Source of the DNA: Chloroflexota bacterium
Lineage (GTDB): Bacteria > Chloroflexota > Anaerolineae > Aggregatilineales > Phototrophicaceae
Direction: 5' to 3'
Assembly (NCBI GenBank): GCA_003242205.1
Contig: QGUR01000121.1
Span: 1-12,349 of the forward strand
Length of the DNA: 12,349 nt
Below are positions 1 to 6,506 of the stretch, piece by piece. Position numbers and translations under genes: made by a program. The notes below the pieces were generated by a model that had not been told where the DNA came from, made no database searches, and saw only the letters and a list, made by a program, of their open reading frames with translations. Positions within the stretch are counted from its first letter, which is position 1; the number at the start of each line of letters is the position of its first letter.

Positions 1-29
1 TTGACAGGCAGCACAAAGCACGTTACGCT
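1..29 (+). promoter_or_regulatory. possible promoter at the left edge
   Basis: A perfect TTGACA lies at 1-6, followed after 17 bases by TACGCT at 24-29, which matches three of six bases of the -10 consensus. Transcription would start near 36 and run to the terminator at 279-308. The -35 box and spacing are ideal and the -10 box is poor. The element touches the window edge, so upstream context cannot be seen. Confidence 0.35.
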
Positions 30-35
30 TAGTGG

Positions 36-308
36 TACGTTAAGCGTCGACGGTTTGCTTGGCCGCGCGCCGGTCAGGAAGCCTGCCTCTAAAACTCGTC
101 ATTCATCCGGTCCTGCGTCATCATTTACGAGACGTCCCGCCCTGCCAGGGTTATGGCGCACGCAGCCAGTCATCTGCGCGCGGTGGGTAAGCCTCGGGTT
201 GGTGGCAGGACCTGATTAGTGAGGGCAGGCAAACTCCTTACTAACGGGGCTCGACGGTGCGCCGCCAACTTATGGGATCGGGTTCTGCAGTTGTGAGAAC
301 CCGTTTTT
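36..308 (+). ncRNA. candidate structured non-coding RNA of unknown family
   Basis: This stretch has no convincing protein gene, yet ends in a strong intrinsic terminator and begins after a possible promoter. It contains nested complementary segments. GCCTGCC at 81-87 can pair with GGCAGGC at 224-230. Inside that, CCTGCC at 141-146 can pair with GGCAGG at 204-209, enclosing a hairpin with arms 156-165 and 174-181 and a two-base bulge. CTCGT at 95-99 can pair with ACGAG at 127-131. I looked for the signature sequences of RNase P RNA, tmRNA, SRP RNA and a tRNA and did not find them. It could instead be a long untranslated tail of a gene left of the window. The pairing is by eye, without an energy calculation or covariation. 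Confidence 0.3.
279..308 (+). terminator. rho-independent terminator
   Basis: CGGGTTCT at 279-286 and AGAACCCG at 296-303 form a perfect 8-bp stem with a 9-base loop, followed at once by five T at 304-308. The T run lies only on the + strand side, so it ends rightward transcription arriving from the left edge. It insulates the rpoD unit from upstream. Confidence 0.85.
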
Positions 309-325
309 ATCGAAGCGGCGTGAAC

Positions 326-367
326 ACGCTCGACACTTGCAGGCAAATCCGCGAGTGTCAAGAGCGT
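326..367. promoter_or_regulatory. bulged hairpin between terminator and rpoD
   Basis: ACGCTC at 326-331 plus GACACT at 332-337 pair with AGTGTC at 354-359 and GAGCGT at 362-367, with an AA bulge at 360-361. Three further pairs (338-340 with 351-353, one of them G-T) extend the stem to about 15 bp around a 10-base loop. Neither strand has a T run after it, so it is not an ordinary terminator. It ends about ten bases before the -10-like TATAGC at 378-383. It could be an operator dyad or an RNA element; its role is unknown. Confidence 0.45.
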
Positions 368-401
368 TCGTTCCGAGTATAGCATAACTTGTATCGATGA
401 A

Positions 402-449
402 AAGGGCGCTGTTGCCAGGCCGATGCGGGAAAATTTCCGTTGCGCCCTT
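402..449. promoter_or_regulatory. 8-bp inverted repeat upstream of rpoD
   Basis: AAGGGCGC at 402-409 and GCGCCCTT at 442-449 are perfect inverted copies separated by 32 bases. The spacer holds a smaller imperfect dyad around 426-439 (CGG...CCG with an A/T-rich centre). If rpoD is transcribed from a start upstream of 400, this would fold in the 5' untranslated leader. If the promoter is at 465-470, it would instead be an upstream DNA site. Confidence 0.35.
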
Positions 450-464
450 CGTTTCCGGCGGCTG

Positions 465-470
465 TATTAT
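465..470 (+). promoter_or_regulatory. possible -10 box for rpoD
   Basis: TATTAT matches five of six bases of the -10 consensus and would start transcription near 477, leaving a leader of about 44 bases before the ATG at 521. No good -35 box is visible; TTGCGC at 440-445 is a weak match with 19-base spacing. TATAGC at 378-383 is another weak candidate. Confidence 0.3.
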
Positions 471-520
471 TAGACGCCGCCACAATCCTTGAAGTTGGCA
501 GAGTAACTACGTGTGGTGAT

Positions 521-1783
521 ATGCTGACACGAATGGTAAGCAAAGAAGAAATCAGAAACCAACTGGTGGAGCGCGCGCAGACGAAGGGCGTGGTCACCTA
601 TGATGACATTCTCGCGCTGATGCCAGAGGCAGAGCGGGATGTAACGCTACTCGACGATCTGCTTGAGGAACTGGCGGAAGCCGGCGTGGATGTCGTGCCG
701 ACGACCGAGGCCGAGTCTGTAGACAGCATCGAAGAAACGCTTGTGCCTTCGCGCCGCCGGGAACTCGAAGACGAAGCGGACATCGATATCGATTTCGATG
801 AAGAGGAAACCCTCGCCTGGATGCAGCACGATCTGGTCGAGGACGCGGGCTACCAGCAGGCGCTCGACAGTGATGATGTGGTCGGCCTCTATCTGAAGGA
901 AGCGGGGCGCGTGCCGCTGCTGACGGCAGAGGAAGAAGTCGCGCTTGCCAAGCGAATGGAAAGAGCCGAAGCTGCCCGCGAGATGCTGGAGCGCCATGGC
1001 GACAGCCTGCCACTGGATGATATTTATGAATTGCGAGAAATCATTCAGGACGGCGAGGATGCACAGGAACACCTGATCCGCGCGAATGCGCGTCTGGTCA
1101 TCAGCGTCGCCAAGAAATACATCGGTCGAGGTGTTCCGTTTCTGGATCTGATTCAGGAAGGCAACATCGGGCTGATCCGCGCGACCAACAAGTTCGAATA
1201 CCAGCGCGGGCATAAATTCAGCACCTACGCGACGTGGTGGATTCGTCAGGCCGTCAGCCGCGCCGTTGCCGATCAGGGGCGCACGATTCGCGTGCCGGTA
1301 CATATGGGCGACCAGTTGAACCGGATGCGACGTATCCAGCTTCAGCTCACGCAGGAGCTAGGCCGCGAACCGACGATTGACGAAATCGCCACCGCTATGG
1401 ATACGACACCGGATAAGATTGAGAATCTGCTGGAAATCGCGCGGCGTCCGGTGAGTCTGGAAACACCCATCGACGACGAGGGCGACTCGACCTTCGGCGA
1501 TTTTGTCGAAGACGTCAACAGCCCTGCCCCGGTGGAAGAGGTGACAACGCAACTGCTGCACGAGCAGATTAATGCCGCGCTCGACCGCCTGCCGCCGCGT
1601 GAGGCGCAAATTCTGCGCCTGCGTTACGGGCTGGAAGACGGCCGCGTGTATACTCTGGAAGAAGTCGGCCAGGCCATCGGCGTGACCCGCGAACGCGTGC
1701 GCCAGCTTGAGGCCCAGGCCCTGAACCGGTTGCGCCAATCGTCGGCGCACGTTATCCTCAGAGATTATCTCTATGAGGAGTAA
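521..1783 (+). CDS. rpoD: RNA polymerase primary sigma factor RpoD (SigA)
   Basis: This is the housekeeping sigma-70 factor that directs RNA polymerase to promoters. All regions are visible in the 420-residue protein: a region 1.1-like start (about 6-60), an acidic linker (65-110), region 1.2 (about 117-150), region 2 (185-262) with the core-binding and -10 recognition segment through FSTYATWWIRQAVSRA, region 3 (265-345), and region 4 (355-417) with the helix-turn-helix VTRERVRQLEAQAL. It is shorter than E. coli RpoD because the large non-conserved insert is missing, as in SigA-type proteins. The reading frame is open from a TTG at 440, but the first residues from there are unlike the family. 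ATG 521 is preceded by GGTGAT, which is rather close to the start. ATG 533 is an alternative, giving a start at MVSKEE. The next gene begins 6 bases after the stop. Confidence 0.96.
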   Translation: MLTRMVSKEEIRNQLVERAQTKGVVTYDDILALMPEAERDVTLLDDLLEELAEAGVDVVPTTEAESVDSIEETLVPSRRRELEDEADIDIDFDEEETLAWMQHDLVEDAGYQQALDSDDVVGLYLKEAGRVPLLTAEEEVALAKRMERAEAAREMLERHGDSLPLDDIYELREIIQDGEDAQEHLIRANARLVISVAKKYIGRGVPFLDLIQEGNIGLIRATNKFEYQRGHKFSTYATWWIRQAVSRAVADQGRTIRVPVHMGDQLNRMRRIQLQLTQELGREPTIDEIATAMDTTPDKIENLLEIARRPVSLETPIDDEGDSTFGDFVEDVNSPAPVEEVTTQLLHEQINAALDRLPPREAQILRLRYGLEDGRVYTLEEVGQAIGVTRERVRQLEAQALNRLRQSSAHVILRDYLYEE

Positions 1784-1789
1784 CGTGAC

Positions 1790-2575
1790 TTGCGAGCCAG
1801 AGGAACGCGCCGGCCGCTGCTGTGGCCTTTAGTGCTCGTCGCCGCCGGAATTGCGCTGTTGCTGAATAACTTTCTCCTGCTGAGCGGCTTCAACCTTACC
1901 GCGTTGTGGCCGCTCTTGCTCGTTATAGCCGGAGCGCATGTCCTCATCCGGGGCGATGTGATCCCGCGTTCCGAAGGCCGCCCGTTTGGTATCACACGGG
2001 GCAGCGTCGAATCGGCGACTGTCGAAATCAGCGCAGGTGAAATTGACATCAACGGGCGCGCCCTGCAGCGCGAAGGCCGGCTGATTGCCGGGCAATTCGC
2101 GGCAGACAGCCGCCCCGATCTTCAGGTAACGGATACACACGCAATCCTGCGTATGGATCGCGCGGCGACTCCCTGGCTGTCGTTTAACGACTGGGAATTC
2201 GGTCTGGCGCATGATCTGCCGTGGCAGTTGTTCATCAGTACCAGCCTCGGCCAGGTACGCCTTGATCTCACCGGCCTGATCGTTTCCGACGCGGTGATCG
2301 CGACCGGCGTTGGAGATATCCGGCTCACCTGCCCGCGCGAAACGCTTCAGGCCATCCACCTGCGCTCTGCGCTCGGCAATATCCACGTCACCACACCGGA
2401 CGGCGTTCTGGCGCGAGTGAGCGCCAAAGCCGGGCGGTTATTCGGCGTTCACGTAGATGAAACCCGTTACGAGCAGGTAGAACCCGGCGTCTATGTTTCG
2501 CGGGACGCGGACCCCAACGCGCCGCTGGTCGAGGTACAGATCAGCGGCACGTTTGGCGACGCCTACCTGACCTAA
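1790..2575 (+). CDS. LiaF-like membrane protein (two N-terminal helices plus beta-rich domain)
   Basis: A 261-residue protein starting at TTG, supported by GAGGAG at 1775-1780 nine bases upstream, overlapping the end of rpoD. Two hydrophobic helices occur at about 10-30 and 37-53, each beginning with the W-P-L pattern (LLWPLVLV, ALWPLLLV) typical of the LiaI/LiaF transmembrane pair. A soluble domain of about 200 residues follows, built of short beta strands with repeated G-x-I/V pairs (GVGDIRLTCP, ALGNIHVTTP), like the C-terminal domain of LiaF and related DUF4097-like proteins. In Firmicutes, LiaF restrains the LiaRS cell-envelope stress system. No LiaR or LiaS is seen here, so a link to envelope stress is inference. 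It lies in the same tight gene string as rpoD. Confidence 0.7.
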   Translation: MRARGTRRPLLWPLVLVAAGIALLLNNFLLLSGFNLTALWPLLLVIAGAHVLIRGDVIPRSEGRPFGITRGSVESATVEISAGEIDINGRALQREGRLIAGQFAADSRPDLQVTDTHAILRMDRAATPWLSFNDWEFGLAHDLPWQLFISTSLGQVRLDLTGLIVSDAVIATGVGDIRLTCPRETLQAIHLRSALGNIHVTTPDGVLARVSAKAGRLFGVHVDETRYEQVEPGVYVSRDADPNAPLVEVQISGTFGDAYLT

Positions 2576-2594
2576 CGGCAAGGTTGTTATCTTC

Positions 2595-3149
2595 ATGTCA
2601 ACGACATTCAGTGTTGTGATTCGCGACGCGCTGGAAAGCGACATCGAGCAATGTCTGGCGCTCGATCGCCGCTACGAAACCGAGTGCGTCTGGCAGATGA
2701 CCCTGTTTGAGGAAGTCGGTCAGTGGCAGGCCAGCTTCAAGCGTGAAAACCTGCCGCGCAAAATCGAGCTCGAATACCCGGTCGATGAACACCGGCTTCG
2801 CGCCGCGCTGCCTGCCGATCATTGCTTTCTGGTCGCGCAGGATCGCGACTCCGATGAAGTGCTCGGTTATCTAACGATGAGCAACCAGCCGCCTCACCGC
2901 ATCGCGCTCATTCACGACCTGCTGGTGGCGCGCGAGTACCGGGGGCACGGCATCGGCACACGTCTGTTGAAAGTGGCGCGGAACTGGGCGCGCGAGCATG
3001 ATCTGTGGCAGTTAATGGTCGAAGTACAGACCAAGAACTACCCCGGCATCACCTTCTGTCAGGCGGCCGGCTTTTCCTTCTGCGGCTTCAACGACCATTA
3101 CTTTCTCAACCAGGACATCGCCGTCTTCTTCAGCCAGTCCCTGCGCTAG
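2595..3149 (+). CDS. GNAT-family N-acetyltransferase
   Basis: A 184-residue acetyl-CoA-dependent N-acetyltransferase. The acetyl-CoA-binding motif A is clear at 113-124, with the R-x-x-G-x-G pattern in REYRGHGIGTRL. Motif B follows as NYPGITFCQAAGF (148-160), where the F-x-x-x-G-F ending is characteristic. The ending, GFNDHYF then DIAVFF, resembles streptothricin acetyltransferases and related YpeA-like GNATs more than ribosomal-protein acetyltransferases, but the substrate cannot be read from sequence. ATG 2595 has an AAGG about 11 bases upstream, a rather distant ribosome binding site. It begins 19 bases after the LiaF-like gene and ends 14 bases before the next gene, so it is probably part of the same transcript. 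Confidence 0.85.
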   Translation: MSTTFSVVIRDALESDIEQCLALDRRYETECVWQMTLFEEVGQWQASFKRENLPRKIELEYPVDEHRLRAALPADHCFLVAQDRDSDEVLGYLTMSNQPPHRIALIHDLLVAREYRGHGIGTRLLKVARNWAREHDLWQLMVEVQTKNYPGITFCQAAGFSFCGFNDHYFLNQDIAVFFSQSLR

Positions 3150-3163
3150 CCTGAGGCAACATC

Positions 3164-5182
3164 GTGGAAGGACTGCTGAACTCATTTCTCATTCTCGGAA
3201 ATGAAACGCTGGCGTCGGCCATCGTCATCATGGCCGCATCGCTGCTGCTGTATAACCTGACGCGCAACCTGAACGACCGGGTAGCGCGGGCTTCCGGCAT
3301 CCTGCTCGCCTGCGTTACCGCGACGTATGTTGTCGATGTCTTCATCCTGCTGGAACCAAGCCGGCAGACCTACGAAACCGCCCTGAGATTGCAGTGGATC
3401 GGGATCGGCTATATGCCGGCGGCCATGTTCCATCTGTCCGACGCGCTGCTGGCGACGACCGGCCTCCCCTCTCGCGGGCGCAGGCGGCGCATCGGCAAGG
3501 CGCTCTATCTGCTCAGCACCGTGTTCCTGCTGCTGGCCGCGTTCTCAGACCTGTTGATTCGCCTGATTCCCTATGGGCAGTGGATCAGCATGCGCGCCGG
3601 CCCGCTCTTCCCGGTCTACACGGCCTACTTTGCCGTCGCCGTACTCGTGGCGTTCGCCAATGTCCAGCGCGCGCGCCAGCGCTGCCTGACGCGAAACACA
3701 CGGCGGCGCATGGGCTATCTGCAATTCGCCATGCTAACGCCGGCCATCGGCACTTTTCCGTTCGCGGTTCTGATCCCGCCCGGCGACGAGTTTTCAACCC
3801 TCGGTCTGCTGCTGGTCAACATCGCCAACATCGTCGTCATCCTGATGTTGCTATTTCTGGCCTACCCGCTTTCGTTCTTCGGGTCGCGCGTTCCCGACCG
3901 GGTGGTGAAAGTCGAGCTGCTGCGCTTCCTGATGCGCGGCCCGGCAACCGGGATGCTGGCGCTGGGGACCATCCTGTTCGTCGCACCAGCCACGCGCATT
4001 CTCGGCCTGCCGGGGCAGGCTTTCCTGCCGTTCGCCGTGGTCGCCGTCGTCCTGTTATGGCAGTGGTTCACCGCCCTCTCCCTACCCTGGCTGGAGCGAA
4101 AACTCGTCTATACCGACGACGACTACGAGCAGCTTGACCGCCTGCAAAACCTGAGCGAGCGCCTGCTCACCCGCGCAGACCTCATACAGCTTCTGGAAGC
4201 CAATCTGGCAGCGGCTTGCGACTATCTGCGCGTCAACACCGCGTTCGTCGCCGATCTGAGCGACGCCAGCCCTGAACTGGTAGCCACGGTCGGGCCGACC
4301 AAGCCATCGACCGTGCTGCTGGAGGAAGAGCGCGAGCAGTTGCTCGCGCTATTTGAAAGCGATGGCAATGCCGTTCATCAATGGCATTCCTATTGGATCG
4401 TACCGCTCTACAGCACGCGCGCCGGTGACACGCGCAAGGCTCAGGTATTGATCGGCTGTCTGGGCGTGCAGGCTCGCTCGGCCGAGATCGACCTGCTGCC
4501 GGACGAATGGCAGATGCTGCGCGTGTACGTGCGGCGCGCGGAACAAACGCTCGATGACATGCGGCTGCACAGCGACATTCTGGCAGCGCTGGAGGGCCTG
4601 CTGCCACAGATCAACCTGACGCGCCGCAGCGCGGCCAATGTGGAATTCAAGCCTGGACGGACAGCCACGCGAGAGCCGGAATTTTTCGCCGACCGCGAAC
4701 AGTTTGTCGAACAGGTGAAGGCAGCGCTGAAGCATTACTGGGGCGGCCCAGGGCTGACAAGCAGCCGCCTGTTGGAACTGAACATCGTGCGCAAGGCGCT
4801 AGCGGAAAACGAACAGAACCCGGCGCGCGCGCTCCGTTCGGTACTGGCGCGCGCCATCGAAAACCAGCGTCCCGAAGGCGAGCGCAAGATGACCAGCCCG
4901 GAGTGGACGCTTTATAACATCCTCGAACTGCGCTTTGTAAAAAAAGCCAAGGTTCGAGAAGTCGCGCCCCGGCTTGCGCTCAGCGAGCCTGATCTGTATC
5001 GCAAGCAGAATCAGGCCATTCAGAACCTGGCCGATACGATCATACGGATGGAAAAAGAATATCTGAGCCGTCAGGCGAATGGCACTCCGGAAAGCTCCTC
5101 GCCGCCCTCCGAAGGGCCAGCAGAGCCTGCTGCCAGCTTAGCCATCGAACCTGAGCAAGCGCACGAACGTCGCGGTCGTTAG
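3164..5182 (+). CDS. multi-span membrane sensor-like protein with GAF-like region and sigma-region-4-like C-terminus
   Basis: A 672-residue protein starting at GTG. About nine hydrophobic helices fill residues 15-312, resembling the seven-helix sensor modules at the N-terminus of some histidine kinases, plus two more. A short helical linker (317-350) leads into a GAF-like alpha/beta region (about 333-465). No histidine-kinase H-box, N-box or G-box is visible, nor GGDEF, EAL or PP2C motifs, so the usual output domains are absent. A helical module follows (about 508-575), then a segment at 578-630 that lines up with region 4 of the RpoD in this window: ILELRF for ILRLRY, VREVAPRLALSEPDLYRK for the helix-turn-helix, and QAIQNL for QALNRL. 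The tail (640-672) is Pro/Glu-rich and disordered. I recall similar C-terminal modules in Anaerolineae proteins. The role is probably signal sensing with a DNA- or polymerase-binding output; that part is inference. Confidence 0.7.
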   Translation: MEGLLNSFLILGNETLASAIVIMAASLLLYNLTRNLNDRVARASGILLACVTATYVVDVFILLEPSRQTYETALRLQWIGIGYMPAAMFHLSDALLATTGLPSRGRRRRIGKALYLLSTVFLLLAAFSDLLIRLIPYGQWISMRAGPLFPVYTAYFAVAVLVAFANVQRARQRCLTRNTRRRMGYLQFAMLTPAIGTFPFAVLIPPGDEFSTLGLLLVNIANIVVILMLLFLAYPLSFFGSRVPDRVVKVELLRFLMRGPATGMLALGTILFVAPATRILGLPGQAFLPFAVVAVVLLWQWFTALSLPWLERKLVYTDDDYEQLDRLQNLSERLLTRADLIQLLEANLAAACDYLRVNTAFVADLSDASPELVATVGPTKPSTVLLEEEREQLLALFESDGNAVHQWHSYWIVPLYSTRAGDTRKAQVLIGCLGVQARSAEIDLLPDEWQMLRVYVRRAEQTLDDMRLHSDILAALEGLLPQINLTRRSAANVEFKPGRTATREPEFFADREQFVEQVKAALKHYWGGPGLTSSRLLELNIVRKALAENEQNPARALRSVLARAIENQRPEGERKMTSPEWTLYNILELRFVKKAKVREVAPRLALSEPDLYRKQNQAIQNLADTIIRMEKEYLSRQANGTPESSSPPSEGPAEPAASLAIEPEQAHERRGR

Positions 5183-5240
5183 CGGGCCAGAACGGCGCAT
5201 TTTCCTTTCGATCAGACGGGGAAATTCCCTCATCCGGCTT

Positions 5241-5268
5241 TTGCAAATCGCCGCGTTAATGTTATACT
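5241..5268 (+). promoter_or_regulatory. promoter of the S1-domain gene
   Basis: TTGCAA at 5241-5246 and TATACT at 5263-5268 are separated by 16 bases, and TG at 5260-5261 one base before the -10 box makes an extended -10 (TGTTATACT). Transcription should start near 5275, leaving a leader of about 85 bases. This is one of the clearest promoters in the window and makes the S1 gene independent of the rpoD block. Confidence 0.7.
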
Positions 5269-5270
5269 CA

Positions 5271-5285
5271 CAATTGCAGCAATTG
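5271..5285. promoter_or_regulatory. 15-bp dyad over the predicted transcription start
   Basis: CAATTGC and GCAATTG flank a single central A, giving a perfect inverted repeat with 7-base arms. The two halves can also be read as a 9-base-spaced direct repeat of CAATTGC. The dyad begins three bases after the -10 box and covers the expected +1 site, the usual place for a repressor operator. No regulator gene is adjacent. Confidence 0.45.
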
Positions 5286-5359
5286 CTTCAAACTCGATAT
5301 TTTGTACTGCCGGCCCGCCTCCGCAAACGGTAACTTATTGTTAGTTTTGAGGGAATGGC

Positions 5360-6358
5360 ATGTCAACCAATTTGCAGCGGCGTGAGCTTGCGCCGCCTCC
5401 TCCGCCGCCCGACGAGGCGTACTGGGCGGCGCTGTTACGTGAAGGGGAATTTGCCGAAACCTCTGAACCCGAGCCTTCCTCTTTCCTCGACCCACAACCA
5501 TTGCTTGAAGAGGAAACGGCTACCACGTCCGACCGTAATGCAGCCGGCCCCGATGGCCCCAGCGCGGCAGACTGGGGAGAGATGCGACGCATCATGGAAG
5601 AAGACTGCGTCATTGAGCTGGTTGCGACCGGCTTCAACCGTGGTGGCCTTCTGGTCGAGTGGAAGAGTCTGCGCGGCTTCGTGCCCGCCAGCCAACTGGT
5701 GGATTTTCCGGCCACGACAAACCAGATCGCCCGCCGGAATGCGCTGGCCGCACGTGTCGGGAAATCGCTCAGGTTGCGCGTTATCGAACTTAATCCCGAT
5801 CAGAACCGTTTCATTCTTTCCGAGCGCGCGGCGACAGCCCGGCCCGGCGAACGTGCGGGCATCCTGCACCGGCTTCGTCCCGGCGACACGGTGACGGGTT
5901 TTGTGACCAATTTGTGTGATTTCGGCGCTTTTGTCGATCTTGGCGGGCTGGAAGGCCTGATCCATATCAGCGAGTTAAGCTGGGGGCGCGTCGGGCATCC
6001 GGCGGACATTCTCACGCGCGGGCAGGAAGTGCAGGCCTATGTGCTCGACGTCAACCGCGAAGCAGGCCGAATCGCGCTCAGCATCAAACGTATGCATCCA
6101 GACCCGTGGGAAACCGTTAATCTCCGCTATCGCATCGGGGAAATGGTTGAGGGCGTCATCACCAACGTCGTGGATTTCGGCGCATTCGCGCGTATCGAAG
6201 AAGGTCTGGAAGGCCTGATTCACGTCTCCGAGCTGGCCGAGGGCCACTTCCTTCATCCGCGCAACGTCGTTTCCGAAGGCCAGCAGGTACGGGCGAGGAT
6301 TCTGAGCATTGACGGGCGTAACCGCCGTCTGGGCCTGAGCCTGCGCGCGCTCACCTGA
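5360..6358 (+). CDS. protein with three S1 RNA-binding domains (ribosomal protein S1-like)
   Basis: A 332-residue protein. After a Pro-rich and acidic N-terminus (about 1-75, with six prolines at 12-17) come three S1 OB-fold domains at about 82-155, 172-245 and 258-330. Domains 2 and 3 carry the canonical VTNxxDFGAF and GLEGLIHxSEL signatures. Domain 1 is divergent (GFNRGGLLVE, LRGFVPASQL), like the first repeats of ribosomal S1. Such proteins bind single-stranded mRNA and may help translation initiation or RNA turnover. With three rather than six domains it resembles the short S1 homologues of Gram-positive bacteria (YpfD type). ATG 5360 is chosen because GAGGG at 5349-5353 stands six bases away; an ATG at 5355 in another frame is too close. 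It has its own promoter and a following hairpin. It could be the organism's functional S1, but I do not assign rpsA. Confidence 0.88.
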   Translation: MSTNLQRRELAPPPPPPDEAYWAALLREGEFAETSEPEPSSFLDPQPLLEEETATTSDRNAAGPDGPSAADWGEMRRIMEEDCVIELVATGFNRGGLLVEWKSLRGFVPASQLVDFPATTNQIARRNALAARVGKSLRLRVIELNPDQNRFILSERAATARPGERAGILHRLRPGDTVTGFVTNLCDFGAFVDLGGLEGLIHISELSWGRVGHPADILTRGQEVQAYVLDVNREAGRIALSIKRMHPDPWETVNLRYRIGEMVEGVITNVVDFGAFARIEEGLEGLIHVSELAEGHFLHPRNVVSEGQQVRARILSIDGRNRRLGLSLRALT

Positions 6359-6389
6359 GCGCAACCCACGCATCGCACAAGTTCATCAG

Positions 6390-6421
6390 GAGGCCGGGAT
6401 AAGACCGGCCTCTCATCATTC
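6390..6421 (+). terminator. hairpin terminator after the S1 gene
   Basis: GAGGCCGG at 6390-6397 and CCGGCCTC at 6405-6412 form a perfect 8-bp G/C-rich stem with a 7-base loop, 31 bases after the stop codon. The following bases (tcatcatt) are only moderately T-rich, so it may be an inefficient or factor-assisted terminator. Confidence 0.55.
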
Positions 6422-6453
6422 TGCAACATGCCTCACCGATACGGCCAATGTGA

Positions 6454-6462
6454 TGCTATGAT
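6454..6462 (+). promoter_or_regulatory. extended -10 promoter of ftsK
   Basis: TGCTATGAT combines the extended -10 TG with a five-of-six -10 box (TATGAT at 6457-6462). No good -35 box is visible. Transcription would start near 6469, after the first in-frame TTG at 6465, which supports the GTG at 6507 as the translation start. Confidence 0.5.
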
Positions 6463-6506
6463 TATTGAGCTGTTTGTTAACGGAAGTATCAGGGGCGTAT
6501 CGTTTC

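Noticed and set aside
1..219. Open frame of 72 codons at the left edge
   Set aside because: It starts on the TTG of the TTGACA box, has no ribosome binding site visible, and its residue composition looks random; the segment fits a structured RNA better.
440..520. 27-residue N-terminal extension of RpoD from TTG 440
   Set aside because: The extra residues do not resemble sigma region 1.1, there is no ribosome binding site, and a possible -10 box lies inside it.
647..1303. 218-codon open frame on the - strand inside rpoD
   Set aside because: It is a shadow of the well-conserved rpoD frame; its sequence matches no domain and high G+C keeps antisense frames open.
3394..4137. 247-codon + strand frame inside the membrane protein gene
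   Set aside because: Rich in Arg, Pro and Ala without domains; the overlapping frame has clear membrane helices.
5183..5236. Possible terminator after the membrane sensor-like gene
   Set aside because: Only short or wobble-containing stems (ATTTTCC with GGGAAAT, AACG with CGTT) and no T run in the right place.
5355..5894. 179-codon frame starting at ATG 5355
   Set aside because: Its ATG is one base from the GAGGG site, too close, and its product lacks domains while the frame from 5360 encodes S1 repeats.
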